A DNA stretch of 64,000 nucleotides from Gemmatimonadaceae bacterium. GTDB lineage: Bacteria > Gemmatimonadota > Gemmatimonadetes > Gemmatimonadales > Gemmatimonadaceae. The position numbers and the translations under genes are program-made. The stretch lies in the NCBI GenBank assembly GCA_025934775.1, contig JAICWO010000007.1, forward strand, positions 186,001 through 250,000, read 5' to 3'. Below are positions 9,267 through 19,900 of this stretch, piece after piece (position 1 is the first letter of the stretch; each line of letters starts with the position of its first letter). The notes below the pieces were generated by a model. It was not told where the DNA came from. It did not search any database and saw only the letters and a program-made list of their open reading frames with translations.

Positions 9267-12200
9267 GCAACTCCGCCTCCAACGCGGACCACTCGTCCTC
9301 GTCGAGCGCGAGCGCCGCCGGTTGGTCGGCCTCCGGCACAGGGTTGGAGTCACGCGCGAGCGCTCGTAGCGCGCGCGCGTGCGCGTCGGCGAGCTCGGCG
9401 ATCGTTGCCTCGTCGATGCACCGAGGGCTGAACGTCCACGACACGCGCAATTGCCCGCCGCTCACCGCGGCCGTGATCTCGATGGCGTGTGACCGTCTCC
9501 CACCCAGGTCCTTCTCGGGACCGGGCGACTCGGGCGCGACGGTGAACGCACCACCCGGGATCATCGCGGCGTCGAGATCGCCGTGGAAGTTGAACAGCAC
9601 GGTCGGGTCGCCGAGGTCGCGAGCGGCTTGCCGTACCGAGGCATCGTCGTGCAGATATCGCAGCGCGCCGTACGCATGCGCGCGGCCCGTCGCCTCGCGA
9701 AGACTGTCGCGCACTCGATGTACGAGCGCCGAATGCGATTCGCCGGTCGCGGTGCGAAGCGTCACGGGGGCGATCGTCGTGAACCAGCCGACCGTTCGCG
9801 AGCAATCGATGCCGAGCATCGGTGCGCGGCCGTGCCCTTCGACCTCGATCGTGAAGTCGGCATCGTACCGGGGCTGCATCGCAATCGCGAGCGCGGCGAG
9901 CAAGGCGTCATCGATGCGCGCGCTCCAAAGCTCGCGCGCACGACGGCTCAGCGCCGTGCACTCGTCCACCTCGAGCGTGACGACGATCTCGATCTCATCG
10001 GCAATGCGATCGGGGGCACCGGTGTGGCCGAGCGCGCGCGCGAGCCCGCCTCTCGACGTGCGGGTCCACGACTCCAACGTCGTGGAGGGGACTTCGCGCG
10101 CAAGCTTCGCGTATGCCTCCGACCACTCGACGATCGACGTCGTCTTTGGCGGCAGATGTACTGGCTGGCCGGCGACGAGCGCCGCATATGCGGCTTCCAG
10201 ATCTTCGAGTAGAATGCGCCATGAGACCGCGTCGACCGCGAGGTGATGAATCGCGATGAACAGCCGCGCTGGCTCCCCCGCTCCACAGTCGAACAGTATC
10301 GCCACGAGCGGCGGACCGGACTCGAGATCGATCGTCGCCTGCGCCGCCGCCGCGCGGCGCTCGACCTCAGCGGATCGCTCGTCCGGCGTGCACCGCGAGA
10401 GATCGATCGTCTGCAGCGCGACCGGCCGAGCCACGCCGGGATCCGCGATCTCGAGCGACCAGTCTGGCTCGCGGCGCGCGATGAGACGAAGGGCATCGTG
10501 ATGCTCGTACAGCGCCTGGAGTGCCCGCTCGATCGCCGGCCCATTGGCGTCGGCGACGTTCAGGATCGCGGCCTGATTGAAATGGTTCGGGTTCGAGAGA
10601 TGCTGTTCAAAGAACCAGCATTGAATTGGCGTAGCACGCACGGGACCAGCGACGGCGCGGTGTGGGTACGGCGCTGTGCCCGACGCGCCCGACGCGCGGG
10701 CGTCCGCCGCGGCAGCGATGCTCGCGATCGTCTGGAGCCGGAACACCATATCGAGATCGGCAGCAACCCCGCGGCTTACCGCGCGTGAGATCATCTGCAT
10801 CGAGCCGATCGAGTCGCCGCCGAGCTCGAAGAAGTTGTCGTGCACGCTGACGGATTCGAGGCGGAGCAGCTCGCGCCAGATGTCGGCGAGCGTTCGCTCA
10901 GTAGGAGTCCGAGGCTCCACGGCATGCGCCTGCGTCGCCGCGTCGCGATCCGGGGCGGGCAACGCGCGCCGATCGAGCTTCCCGTGTGCAGTCAGCGGAA
11001 TCTCGTCGACGGTCACGAACAGCGCGGGGACCATGTACGCCGGCAGCCGGGTCTCGAGGTACTCGCGAAGCTCCCGCGGCTCCGTCGGCGCGGTGGTGAC
11101 GACGTACGCCACCAATCGCGTCGGTGACGCGCCGGCCGGATCGCCGATGATCGCGGCACGCGTGACGCTCGGATGCGATTCGAGCACAGCCGCGATGCCC
11201 GCGGGCTCGATGCGGAAGCCGCGCAGCTTGAGCTGATCGTCCGCGCGGCCGGCGTATTCCAGCGCGCCGTCGCGGGTCCAGCGCGCCAGGTCGCCCGTTC
11301 GATAGAGCCGCCGACCGGGATCGCGCGACCACGGATCTGGCACGAACCGCTCCGCGGTGAGCGCCGGCCGGCCGACGTAGCCATGCGCCAGCGCCGATCC
11401 GCCGACGAGCAATTCGCCGAAAACCCCGGGCGGAGTCAACCGGCCGTCCGCGTCGACCACGGCGACGCCGGCGTGATCTACCGGTGTGCCAATGAGTATA
11501 CGCTCATCGCTGCTGGTCACGCGGGCGACGACACAGCCGACGGTCGCCTCGGTCGGGCCGTACTCGTTGAACAGCGCCGCGCGCGGCGTAACGCGCTCGA
11601 GAATCCGCACATGCTCCCGCGTGAGCGCCTCGCCGCCGAGAATCACCACGCGGACCGTGGGGCGCGGCACGGCGTCGGCCAGAAGCATGACGTGCGACGG
11701 CGTGAGCTTCACGACGTCCGCCCGCTCCAGCGCCAGCGCAGGCAGCGACGCGGCCGGGAGCTCCGCCGGCAGGATCGCGAGCGCGTGGCCGCGCACGAGC
11801 GGGAGGAACAGGCTGGTGATCGTGAGATCGAAGGTGAGCGCGGTGAACAATGCGCAATCGCCCGCATCCGCTCGATCATCGGCGAAATAGAACCGCGACG
11901 CCCATCCGACGTACTCCGCCAACGCGCGATGCGAGATCTGGCATCCCTTCGGCGCACCGGTCGAGCCCGACGTGTAGAGCACGTACGCGAGGTCGTCGCC
12001 GCTCGGCGGCTCGCGATCCACGGCTGGATGGCTCGGGAACGTCTCGTTCGTGGTCGGATCGAACGTGTCGGACGTCAGCACGAGCGAGATACCCGCGTCG
12101 CGGATGATCCCGTCTCGATAATTCGGTGCAGCCGCCGGATCCAGTGGAACGAATGCGGCTCCGCTCCGCCGCACCGCGAGCAGCGCGATGACGAGCTCGC

Positions 12201-15200
12201 GCGATCGATCCATCTGCAATCCAACGAGCGTTCCTCGGCCAATGCCCGCCGCCCGTAGCGCGCTCGCGAGCGAGTCGACGCGCAGCCACAGCTCGCGATA
12301 CGTCAGCGTGCCGCGGTCGTCGGTGAGCGCAATCGCATCCGGTGCCGCGCGCAGGACAGCCTCCAGCATCGGCATTATCGTCGTGGCGTCGGCGTTCGAA
12401 CGGGTCGGGCGGCCCCACGTGCGCAACCGCTCGCGCTCGTGCTCCGTCGTCATCTCGATGTCGCGAACCGGCAGCGTGTGACCGGCCGAGAATCCGCGCA
12501 ACAGCGCTTCGAGATGGTCGCGCATCGCCTCGACCGACTCACGATCGAAGAGGTCGCGATCGTACTCCAGCGTCGCGGAATAGCCGGTATCGCGCCGCTC
12601 GACCACGAGTGTGAGATCGAACTTCGTCGTGTGCGCCGGAACGTCCTCGAGCGAGAAGCGTGCGCCGCCGGCGTGCACGTCGTCTTGCCGCCAGGCGTGG
12701 AAATCGAACATGACCTGCGCGATCGGCGCCCTGCTGCGATCGCGCGAGGGGCGCAGAGCATCGACGACTCGCTCGAACGGGACGTCGCGGTGCGCGAACG
12801 CGTCGAGGAGTTCGTTTCGCGTCTTCGCCAGCATCTGTCGAACGGGCGCTCCGCCGTCCGACCGCAGCCGCAGCACGATCGTGTTGAGCAGCAGCCCGAT
12901 CACGCGATCCAGCTCGGGGCGGTCGCGCAGCGAGACGGGCATCGCGACTGCGACATCGTTGGTGCGCGCGTACCGCCGCAACAGCTCGGCGAACGCGGAG
13001 AGAAAGACGACCGAGGGTGTGCACGCTGCGGTGCGCGTCAGCCGGTCGATCGCGACGCTCAACTCGGAGCCGATGCTCCACTCGATCGACTCGCCCCGAA
13101 AGCGCGCGACGGGCGGCCGCGCGCGATCGGTCGGCAGCTCCAGCGGCTCGACGTCTGCCAGCGTGTCGCGCCAGTAGCCGAGCGACTCAGCCTCGGCGCG
13201 CCCGCCGCGAGCATTGAGATGTGCCGCGATGTCGCGGAACGACAGTGCTCGGCGCACTGGAAGCGGCGCGCCGCCGAGTGCGCGCTCGTACGCCGCCGCG
13301 AGCTCGCCGAGAAATATTTCGATCGACGACCCGTCGCCGGCGATGTGGTGCAGCGTGATCGACAGTTCGTGATGCGTTGCCGAGACCGCGATGAGCGTGG
13401 CGCGAAGCGGCCACTCGTGCTCGAGGTCGAATGGCCGCGCCAGCTCGCGTGCGCAGAATCGGTCGAGCTCCGACAACGCGGTCGCGGGATCGAGCATCGT
13501 CAGGTCGATCCGTCGAAGCGCAAATGCATCGGCACTGTCAGCCTGCTGCCGAACGACGTCGTCCACGTTCGTGCAGCGGGTGCGCAGGCCATCGTGCCGC
13601 TCGATAATCTCGCGCACGGCGCGCTCGCACGCGGCGACGTCGAGCGGACCGTCGATGCGCACGCGCCCGGCGAGATTGTACGCCGTCGACCCGGGATCGA
13701 GTCGTTGCAGGAAATACAGGCGCTCCTGCGCCGGCGAGAGCGGCGCAGGCCCGCATTCCTCGTCGTGCAGCTCGATGGGAACGGTCGCCGGCGCCGCGGT
13801 TCCGAGCGAGTCGCGCACTGCGACAGCGAAGTCCGCAAGCACTGGGCGATCGAAGAGCGCGCGGAGCGGAGGAACCACGCCGAACGTCTCGCGGACGCGA
13901 GCCAGCACTTGCACCGCCGTCAACGAATGGCCGCCGAGCTCGAAAAAATCGTCGTAGATGCTCACGCGACTCACGCCGAGCACGTCGGTCCACGCGCGCA
14001 CGAGCGCCTCCTCGACGACATCGCGCGGCGGTGCGGCACGGCTGTCACCTTCGCGGTGCTCGCCCGGCGCAGGCAGCGCCCGGCGATCGATTTTCCCGTT
14101 TTGCGTCAACGGCAGCGATGCCAGCGACACGAATGCAGTCGGGAGCATGTAGTCCGGCAGTCGCGATGCCAGGTGCGCGCGAAGCTCGGTGAAGTCGAGC
14201 GTGCGCGCCTCAGCCGCAACGCAATACGCGACGAGCCGTTTGTCGCCCGGCGCGCGCTCGTGCACGGCGACGGCGCATGAACCGACGGACGGGTGCGCAC
14301 CCAGCGCGCCTTCGACCTCGCCAAGCTCCACGCGATTGCCGCGAATCTTCACCATGAGATCGAGGCGGCCGAGATACTCCAACGTACCGTCGGGCAACCA
14401 TCGCGCCTGATCGCCGGTACGATACAACCTGCTGCCCGGCGGACCGTACGGGTTGGGAACGAACTTCTCCGCGGTGAGCGCCGGTCGCCCCGCGTATCCG
14501 CGCGCGAGATTGGCGCCGCCGAGATACAGCTCTCCCGGCACGTTCACCGATGTGGGCAGCAACCACGGATCGAGCACGTACGCGGTACTGTTCGCGATCG
14601 GCGCACCCACCGGCGGATACGTCGGCCAGCGATCGTGATCGGGGCCGAGGGTGAACGCCGTGACGACGTGCGTTTCGGCCGGGCCATAGTGGTTGTGCAA
14701 CTTGGCGTGCGGCAACCGCCGCATGAGCTGCACGATCGGCTGCGTGATCTGCAACTGCTCGCCGGTCGTGATGATCTCGCGCAAGTTCGCGAACGCCGCG
14801 AGATCGTCGCCGTGCTCCGCGGCCCAGCGCTGCAACACGACCACCGGAAGAATCACACGATCGATCGGATGCGACGCCACGACGTGCAGCAGCGCGTCGA
14901 CGTCGTGCCGCTGGTCATCGGTGATGAGATAGGCACAGCCGCCCGTGACCCACGCCGCGAACAGCTCGTGAAAGCTCGAATCGAAGCTCAACGATGCGAA
15001 CTGGAGGATGTGCGGCGCGGGACGCAGCGCCGCGGCGTGCCATCGAATGAGATTGCCGAGCGCGCCGTGGGACAGGACGATGCCTTTCGGTCTGCCTGTC
15101 GATCCGGACGTGTAAATCACGTACAGTGCGGAGTCAGGATCGATCGTCGTGCCAGTCGGCTCCGGCGATCGATTGGCGACCGCCGGCCATTCATCATCAA

Positions 15201-16947
15201 CGACGATGACGGTATGCGCACCAGCGGGCGCGCGTGCCGCCAGTGCGCGCTCGGTCAGCAACGCCGCGAGGCTGCCGTCGGCCGCCATGAATGCGAGGCG
15301 CTCCGCGGGATAGGCAGGATCCAGCGGAACGTATGCCGCGCCCGCCTTGAGTATCGCCAGCACCGCGACGACCATGTCGAGGGAGCGCTGCATGAAGATG
15401 GCGACGTTGGACTCGACACCGACGTCGTGCTCGATCAGATAATGCGCAAGTCGATTCGCGCGCGCATCGAGATCCGCATAGCTGAGCGTCTCCGCTCCAA
15501 ACACCAGCGCGGGCGCCCCGGGCGTGCGGCGCGCTTGCTGCTCGAACATCTCGTGCGGCACGATCGTCTCGGCCCACTCGCACGCTGTCGCGTTCCACTC
15601 GCCGATCACGCGTCGCCGATCCTCGTCGCTCGACGACACGTGCCTCCACAACGGAAGCTCGGGCGCGGCCGCGAAGGACGTGAGCGCGGACACGAACTGG
15701 TCCGCGAGGCGCTCGACTTCCACGCGCGCGACCCGGGCGGCGTCGTACGAGAACTGAATCGACAGCTCGGCGCCCGGCACGACTACGATCGTGAGCGGAT
15801 ACTCCGTGGGCTCGACCGACTGCACATCCTCGATCGTGAGCTGGCCGATCGTTCCGGCGGCGTCACCGACGGGATAATTCTCGAAGACGAAGAGATGATC
15901 GAACAGCGGACTGGTACGCGCGAGGCCGCTCCACTCCTGGACGTCGACGAGCGGCACGTGCGAGTGCTCGCGGAGATCGGCCGCGCGTCGCTGGAGATCC
16001 CGGAGCCAATCGCGAAGCGCGAGGCTCTGATCGACGGTTGCACGGAACGGCAGCGTGTTGATGAAGAGCCCGACCATCTCGTCGACGCCGGTCAGTTCGG
16101 GCGGACGACCGGCCACTGTGATCCCGGTGATCACATCGCGTCGCGAGCTCGCGCGGCTCAACACGAGGCACCACGCGCCGAGCGCGATCGTGCTCGTCGT
16201 CACGCGTGCGCGCTCTCCAAGCTCAACGAGCGCGCGCGTCTGATGCGCATCGAGCGCGCGAACCACGTCAGCGGGCTGCACGACATTTGGCTTGCCCCGC
16301 GCGCGGCCGAATGGCGACGTCGCTTCTTCGACACCGCGGAGCGCGGAGCGCCAATAGTCTTCCGCGGCTGATCGCGAACGGTCCGCCTGCCACGCGACGA
16401 ACTCCGTGAACGGCCGCGGCGGCGCGGGCGGCACGGCGCCTCCGCCGTATTCGGCGATCACTTCATCGAGGACCCGCGCGACGGACCACCCGTCCAGGAT
16501 GATGTGGTGCATCGTCCAGACGAGCAGGTGGCGTTCCGCGCCGAGGCGAACGAGCGTGAGTCGGAACAGCGGTGCACGCGCGAGATCGAACCCTTCCTCA
16601 CGGTCGGTCGCGAGCAACTCCTCGAGCGCGCCCTCGACGTGCTCCGGCGGCGTTGTGCTCCAATCGAGCTCTCGCCACGGCACGGTGGCCCGCGGCCAGG
16701 TGATCTGCAGTGCCCCTTCGGCGCGCTGCCAGGCGAACGCGGTGCGGAGCATCCCGTGACGATCGACGGTGTGCTGCCAGGCGCGGTGGAGCGCCGCCGG
16801 GTCGAGCGGGCCGCGCAGCGTGCAGCGAATCTGGACGACGTAGGCGCGCGACGCGGGCTCGAGCAGCGCGTGAAACAACATGCCCTGCTGCATCGGGGTC
16901 AACGGGACGGCGGATTCGGGCCGCTGGCGGCGCTCGACGGTCGTCAT
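9259..16947 (-). CDS. NRPS, middle protein: C-A-PCP-C-A-PCP-E
   Basis: 2562 aa, two modules. The order is C (HHIILDGW near residue 148, opening LTPMQQGMLFH as in DCL domains), A (TSGSTGRPKG near 615), PCP (GGHSL near 1006), C (HHIAGDGS near 1201), A (TSGSTGAPKG near 1661), PCP (GGDSI near 2041) and epimerase E (HHLAVDAVSW near 2238). By-eye codes: A1 reads DSHIITHVVK, which shares I..HVVK with proline codes but has no confident match. A2 reads DLTKIGEVGK, one residue from the asparagine code DLTKLGEVGK. With the E domain, module 2 should add D-Asn. The C terminus is acidic (LDEDEWSALEAELLD), a plausible docking tail. The start is the ATG 10 nt after the previous stop, with no convincing Shine-Dalgarno, so translation is probably coupled. 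The last 8 nt overlap the next gene. Confidence 0.95.
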   Translation of the reverse strand: MTTVERRQRPESAVPLTPMQQGMLFHALLEPASRAYVVQIRCTLRGPLDPAALHRAWQHTVDRHGMLRTAFAWQRAEGALQITWPRATVPWRELDWSTTPPEHVEGALEELLATDREEGFDLARAPLFRLTLVRLGAERHLLVWTMHHIILDGWSVARVLDEVIAEYGGGAVPPAPPRPFTEFVAWQADRSRSAAEDYWRSALRGVEEATSPFGRARGKPNVVQPADVVRALDAHQTRALVELGERARVTTSTIALGAWCLVLSRASSRRDVITGITVAGRPPELTGVDEMVGLFINTLPFRATVDQSLALRDWLRDLQRRAADLREHSHVPLVDVQEWSGLARTSPLFDHLFVFENYPVGDAAGTIGQLTIEDVQSVEPTEYPLTIVVVPGAELSIQFSYDAARVARVEVERLADQFVSALTSFAAAPELPLWRHVSSSDEDRRRVIGEWNATACEWAETIVPHEMFEQQARRTPGAPALVFGAETLSYADLDARANRLAHYLIEHDVGVESNVAIFMQRSLDMVVAVLAILKAGAAYVPLDPAYPAERLAFMAADGSLAALLTERALAARAPAGAHTVIVVDDEWPAVANRSPEPTGTTIDPDSALYVIYTSGSTGRPKGIVLSHGALGNLIRWHAAALRPAPHILQFASLSFDSSFHELFAAWVTGGCAYLITDDQRHDVDALLHVVASHPIDRVILPVVVLQRWAAEHGDDLAAFANLREIITTGEQLQITQPIVQLMRRLPHAKLHNHYGPAETHVVTAFTLGPDHDRWPTYPPVGAPIANSTAYVLDPWLLPTSVNVPGELYLGGANLARGYAGRPALTAEKFVPNPYGPPGSRLYRTGDQARWLPDGTLEYLGRLDLMVKIRGNRVELGEVEGALGAHPSVGSCAVAVHERAPGDKRLVAYCVAAEARTLDFTELRAHLASRLPDYMLPTAFVSLASLPLTQNGKIDRRALPAPGEHREGDSRAAPPRDVVEEALVRAWTDVLGVSRVSIYDDFFELGGHSLTAVQVLARVRETFGVVPPLRALFDRPVLADFAVAVRDSLGTAAPATVPIELHDEECGPAPLSPAQERLYFLQRLDPGSTAYNLAGRVRIDGPLDVAACERAVREIIERHDGLRTRCTNVDDVVRQQADSADAFALRRIDLTMLDPATALSELDRFCARELARPFDLEHEWPLRATLIAVSATHHELSITLHHIAGDGSSIEIFLGELAAAYERALGGAPLPVRRALSFRDIAAHLNARGGRAEAESLGYWRDTLADVEPLELPTDRARPPVARFRGESIEWSIGSELSVAIDRLTRTAACTPSVVFLSAFAELLRRYARTNDVAVAMPVSLRDRPELDRVIGLLLNTIVLRLRSDGGAPVRQMLAKTRNELLDAFAHRDVPFERVVDALRPSRDRSRAPIAQVMFDFHAWRQDDVHAGGARFSLEDVPAHTTKFDLTLVVERRDTGYSATLEYDRDLFDRESVEAMRDHLEALLRGFSAGHTLPVRDIEMTTEHERERLRTWGRPTRSNADATTIMPMLEAVLRAAPDAIALTDDRGTLTYRELWLRVDSLASALRAAGIGRGTLVGLQMDRSRELVIALLAVRRSGAAFVPLDPAAAPNYRDGIIRDAGISLVLTSDTFDPTTNETFPSHPAVDREPPSGDDLAYVLYTSGSTGAPKGCQISHRALAEYVGWASRFYFADDRADAGDCALFTALTFDLTITSLFLPLVRGHALAILPAELPAASLPALALERADVVKLTPSHVMLLADAVPRPTVRVVILGGEALTREHVRILERVTPRAALFNEYGPTEATVGCVVARVTSSDERILIGTPVDHAGVAVVDADGRLTPPGVFGELLVGGSALAHGYVGRPALTAERFVPDPWSRDPGRRLYRTGDLARWTRDGALEYAGRADDQLKLRGFRIEPAGIAAVLESHPSVTRAAIIGDPAGASPTRLVAYVVTTAPTEPRELREYLETRLPAYMVPALFVTVDEIPLTAHGKLDRRALPAPDRDAATQAHAVEPRTPTERTLADIWRELLRLESVSVHDNFFELGGDSIGSMQMISRAVSRGVAADLDMVFRLQTIASIAAAADARASGASGTAPYPHRAVAGPVRATPIQCWFFEQHLSNPNHFNQAAILNVADANGPAIERALQALYEHHDALRLIARREPDWSLEIADPGVARPVALQTIDLSRCTPDERSAEVERRAAAAQATIDLESGPPLVAILFDCGAGEPARLFIAIHHLAVDAVSWRILLEDLEAAYAALVAGQPVHLPPKTTSIVEWSEAYAKLAREVPSTTLESWTRTSRGGLARALGHTGAPDRIADEIEIVVTLEVDECTALSRRARELWSARIDDALLAALAIAMQPRYDADFTIEVEGHGRAPMLGIDCSRTVGWFTTIAPVTLRTATGESHSALVHRVRDSLREATGRAHAYGALRYLHDDASVRQAARDLGDPTVLFNFHGDLDAAMIPGGAFTVAPESPGPEKDLGGRRSHAIEITAAVSGGQLRVSWTFSPRCIDEATIAELADAHARALRALARDSNPVPEADQPAALALDEDEWSALEAELLD
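11492..11507. repeat. Inverted repeat ATGAG-TATACG-CTCAT
   Basis: The ATGAG and CTCAT arms are separated by 6 nt. It lies within the second A domain of the middle NRPS protein (codes for SDERILIGTP). It is the third member of the intragenic palindrome set; its centre is imperfect. Confidence 0.45.
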
Positions 16948-16957
16948 ACCAGTTGTA

Positions 16958-19900
16958 TCATTCAGGTTCTGGTATGTCGCTCAGCAGATCGTCCAGATCC
17001 GGCTCCGCGATGGCCGGCTTGCCGTGCTCCGGAGGCACGATCTCGGCGCCCCGGCTGTCGAGCAGCGCCGCGAGATGTCCCTCGAAGTCCGCCGCCATCC
17101 GCGCGACGGCTCCGCCTTCGACAGTCCCATCGTGGCTCCAGCAGACGTCGAGCCGCCCGTCGCGCACGGACGCGGTGATCTCGAGCGCGTGCGTCCGGTG
17201 CTCGGCGTCGCTCGCGTCGTCGGCCAACTCGGGCGCGAGGCCGAACACGGCGCCCTTTGCCGCCGCGCGATCCACGACGCCGAGGAAATTGAACACGGCG
17301 CGGCTTTCCGGCGCCGAGCACAACGCCGCGTCACGCGCGACGTACCGAAGCAAGCCGTAGCCCAAGCCTTGGCGCGGCACGCTCCGCATGGCACCGCGCA
17401 CCGCATCGGTGAGATCGTGCGATTTGTCGAATGCGAGCCACACCGGGTAGAGGCACGTGAACCAACCCACGGTGCGACCGGCGTCCAGCCCGGCGCCCAG
17501 TACGTCGCGCCCGTGGCCCTCGACGTCGATCCGCATTCCGCGCGCCCCGGCCGCGCGCCAGCAGTCCGCGAGCGCCGCGATGAGTGTTTCATCAATCAAT
17601 GCGCGCCGTTCCCGCGGCACCGACATCAGCCGCGCCGTCGTCGCGCGACCGACATGCGACCGGTGCGTGCCGCCCTCGTGCCCGCCACTCGCCGCGCCCA
17701 CACGGCGGTCGCATGGCAGCGCCACTGGGCGCGACGCGACTTCCAGCCAATAGGCCCGTTCGGCATCCTGCTCCGCTGCCAGCGCGAGCTGGTGCAACCG
17801 GGCACCCCACTCGCGGACGGACGTGGTCTTCCGCGGCAAGTGTACCGCGCGGCTACCGGCGATCGCCGAGTACGCCGCATCGAGATCCTCGGCGAGAATG
17901 CGCCAGGAGACCGCGTCGACGCTCAGATGGTGGATGACGAGCAGCACCCGGTCGGCCTCGCCCGCGGCACCACGGAGGACACGAGCAGCCACCATGTGGC
18001 CGCGCGCAGGGTCGAGCGCCGCGCACGCCGCGCGCAACTGCTCGCCGAGGGCGGCGTCTCGCGCTACGGTCTGCAGGCTCGAGAGATCGGCGCGTTCGAT
18101 TGTTACTGGGGCACCAGGCGCGCCGATCTCGGCGCGCCATTCGTCCGCCTCGCGCCACACACGCAGCCGCAGCGCGTCGTGGTGCGCGATCACCGCCTCG
18201 AGCGCGTGCGTCAGCACGCCGAGATCGGCGCGATCGATCGTGAGCAGCAGCGACTGTGAGAAATGCGCGCGATCCGGCATCGGTCCGTCGAGGAACCAAC
18301 GCTGAATTGGAGCGAGGCGCACGTGGCCAACGATCGCGCCCTGCTCCGCCGTGTTCGTAACCGACATCGTCGCGACCGCGGCGAGCTCCGCGATGGTCTG
18401 ATGTTGAAACACCGCCTGCGCGCCGAGGCCAATGCCGCGCGCCGCCGCGCGTGACACCATCTGCACGGAGAGGATCGAGTCGCCGCCGAGCTCGAAGAAG
18501 TTGTCGTGAACGCCGACCTCCGATACCCGAAGAAGCTCGCGCCAGATTTCCACCAGCGCTCCTTCCACCGGGGTGGTCGGCACCACGACGGGTGCATCGC
18601 CCTCGCGGTCCGGCACGGGCAACGCCGCGCGATCGATCTTGCCATTCTTCGTGAGCGGGAATGCGTCGATCGAGACGAAGCTCGCCGGCACCATGTGCGC
18701 CGGAAGCCGCGCGAGGAGATGCGCGCGCAGCTCCGTCGCTGGAGCCGGCGCGCCTGGCAGCGCGGGCACGACGTACCCGACGAGCCGCGGATCGCCGTCG
18801 CCCACGCGCAACGCCATCACCAGCGCCGCGCGAACGCCACGATGCGAGAGGAGCGCCGACTCGATTTCGCGCGGCTCGATGCGAAAGCCGCGAATCTTGA
18901 CCTGCTGATCGGCGCGGCCGATGTACTCCATGTCGCCGTTCGCGAGGCGCCGTGCCAGGTCGCCCGATCGATATAGCCGGTCGCCGGGCCGCGGGGAAAA
19001 CGGATTCGGCACGAACCGCTCCGCCGTCAGCGCGGCGCGGCCGAGGTATCCGCGGGACAGGCCGCCGCCGGCGACGCAGATCTCCCCGGCCGCACCGATC
19101 GCGACCGGTTCGAGCGCCGGATCGAGTACGTACACCGCTAGATCGTCTAGTGGTTCGCCGATCGCGCTGGTCGCGCCGAACAGCACGTCGTCGACCGCGA
19201 CCTCGCGGTAGGTCACGTGGACCGTCGTCTCGGTGATGCCGTACATGTTCACAAGGCGCATCGGCATCCGCCGTTCCTCGCGCACCAGCGGGCGGAGCCG
19301 CGAGAAATCCAGCGCCTCCCCGCCGAACACGATCACCCGCACCGCACCCGGGTTCTCGGCCACCTCATCGACGATTCTGTAAAATGCCGATGGCGTCTGG
19401 TTGAGGACCGTCACGCGCTCGGCGCGCAGCAGCGCCACGAACGCCGCCGGATCGCGCGCCGTGTCTCGCGACACGACCACTAGACGCCCACCGTACGCCA
19501 GCGCTCCCCACAACTCCCATACCGAGAAGTCGAATGAGCAGGAGTGAAAGAGCGTGAACACGTCGCGCGGGCCGAACGCGAACGCCTGCTGGGTCGCGTC
19601 GAGCAATCGCACCACGTTCCCGTGGCTCACGACGCACCCCTTCGGCTTGCCGGTCGAGCCAGAGGTGTAAATGACGTACGCCGCCTGCTCCGGGTCCGAC
19701 GCCGGCCATGCGCGAGCTGCCGCACGTTCGCCGGTCGTCGCGCCAACGGCGATACATGTGAGACCGGCGCGCTCGAGCGCATCCACCGCGGCGCCGTGCG
19801 AGTCGCGACCAATTACACCGTCCGTGATCGCAACGCGCGCCCCGCTGTCGGAAGCGATGTACGCGATGTGCTCCGCCGGATAATCGGGATCGATCGGCAC

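Noticed and set aside
14293-16371. Long plus-strand open frame opposite the NRPS genes (also 12439-14280 and 25049-27091)
   Set aside because: Arg/His/Glu-rich translations with no recognisable domain, lying fully opposite strong NRPS domains; a usual effect of GC-rich codons.
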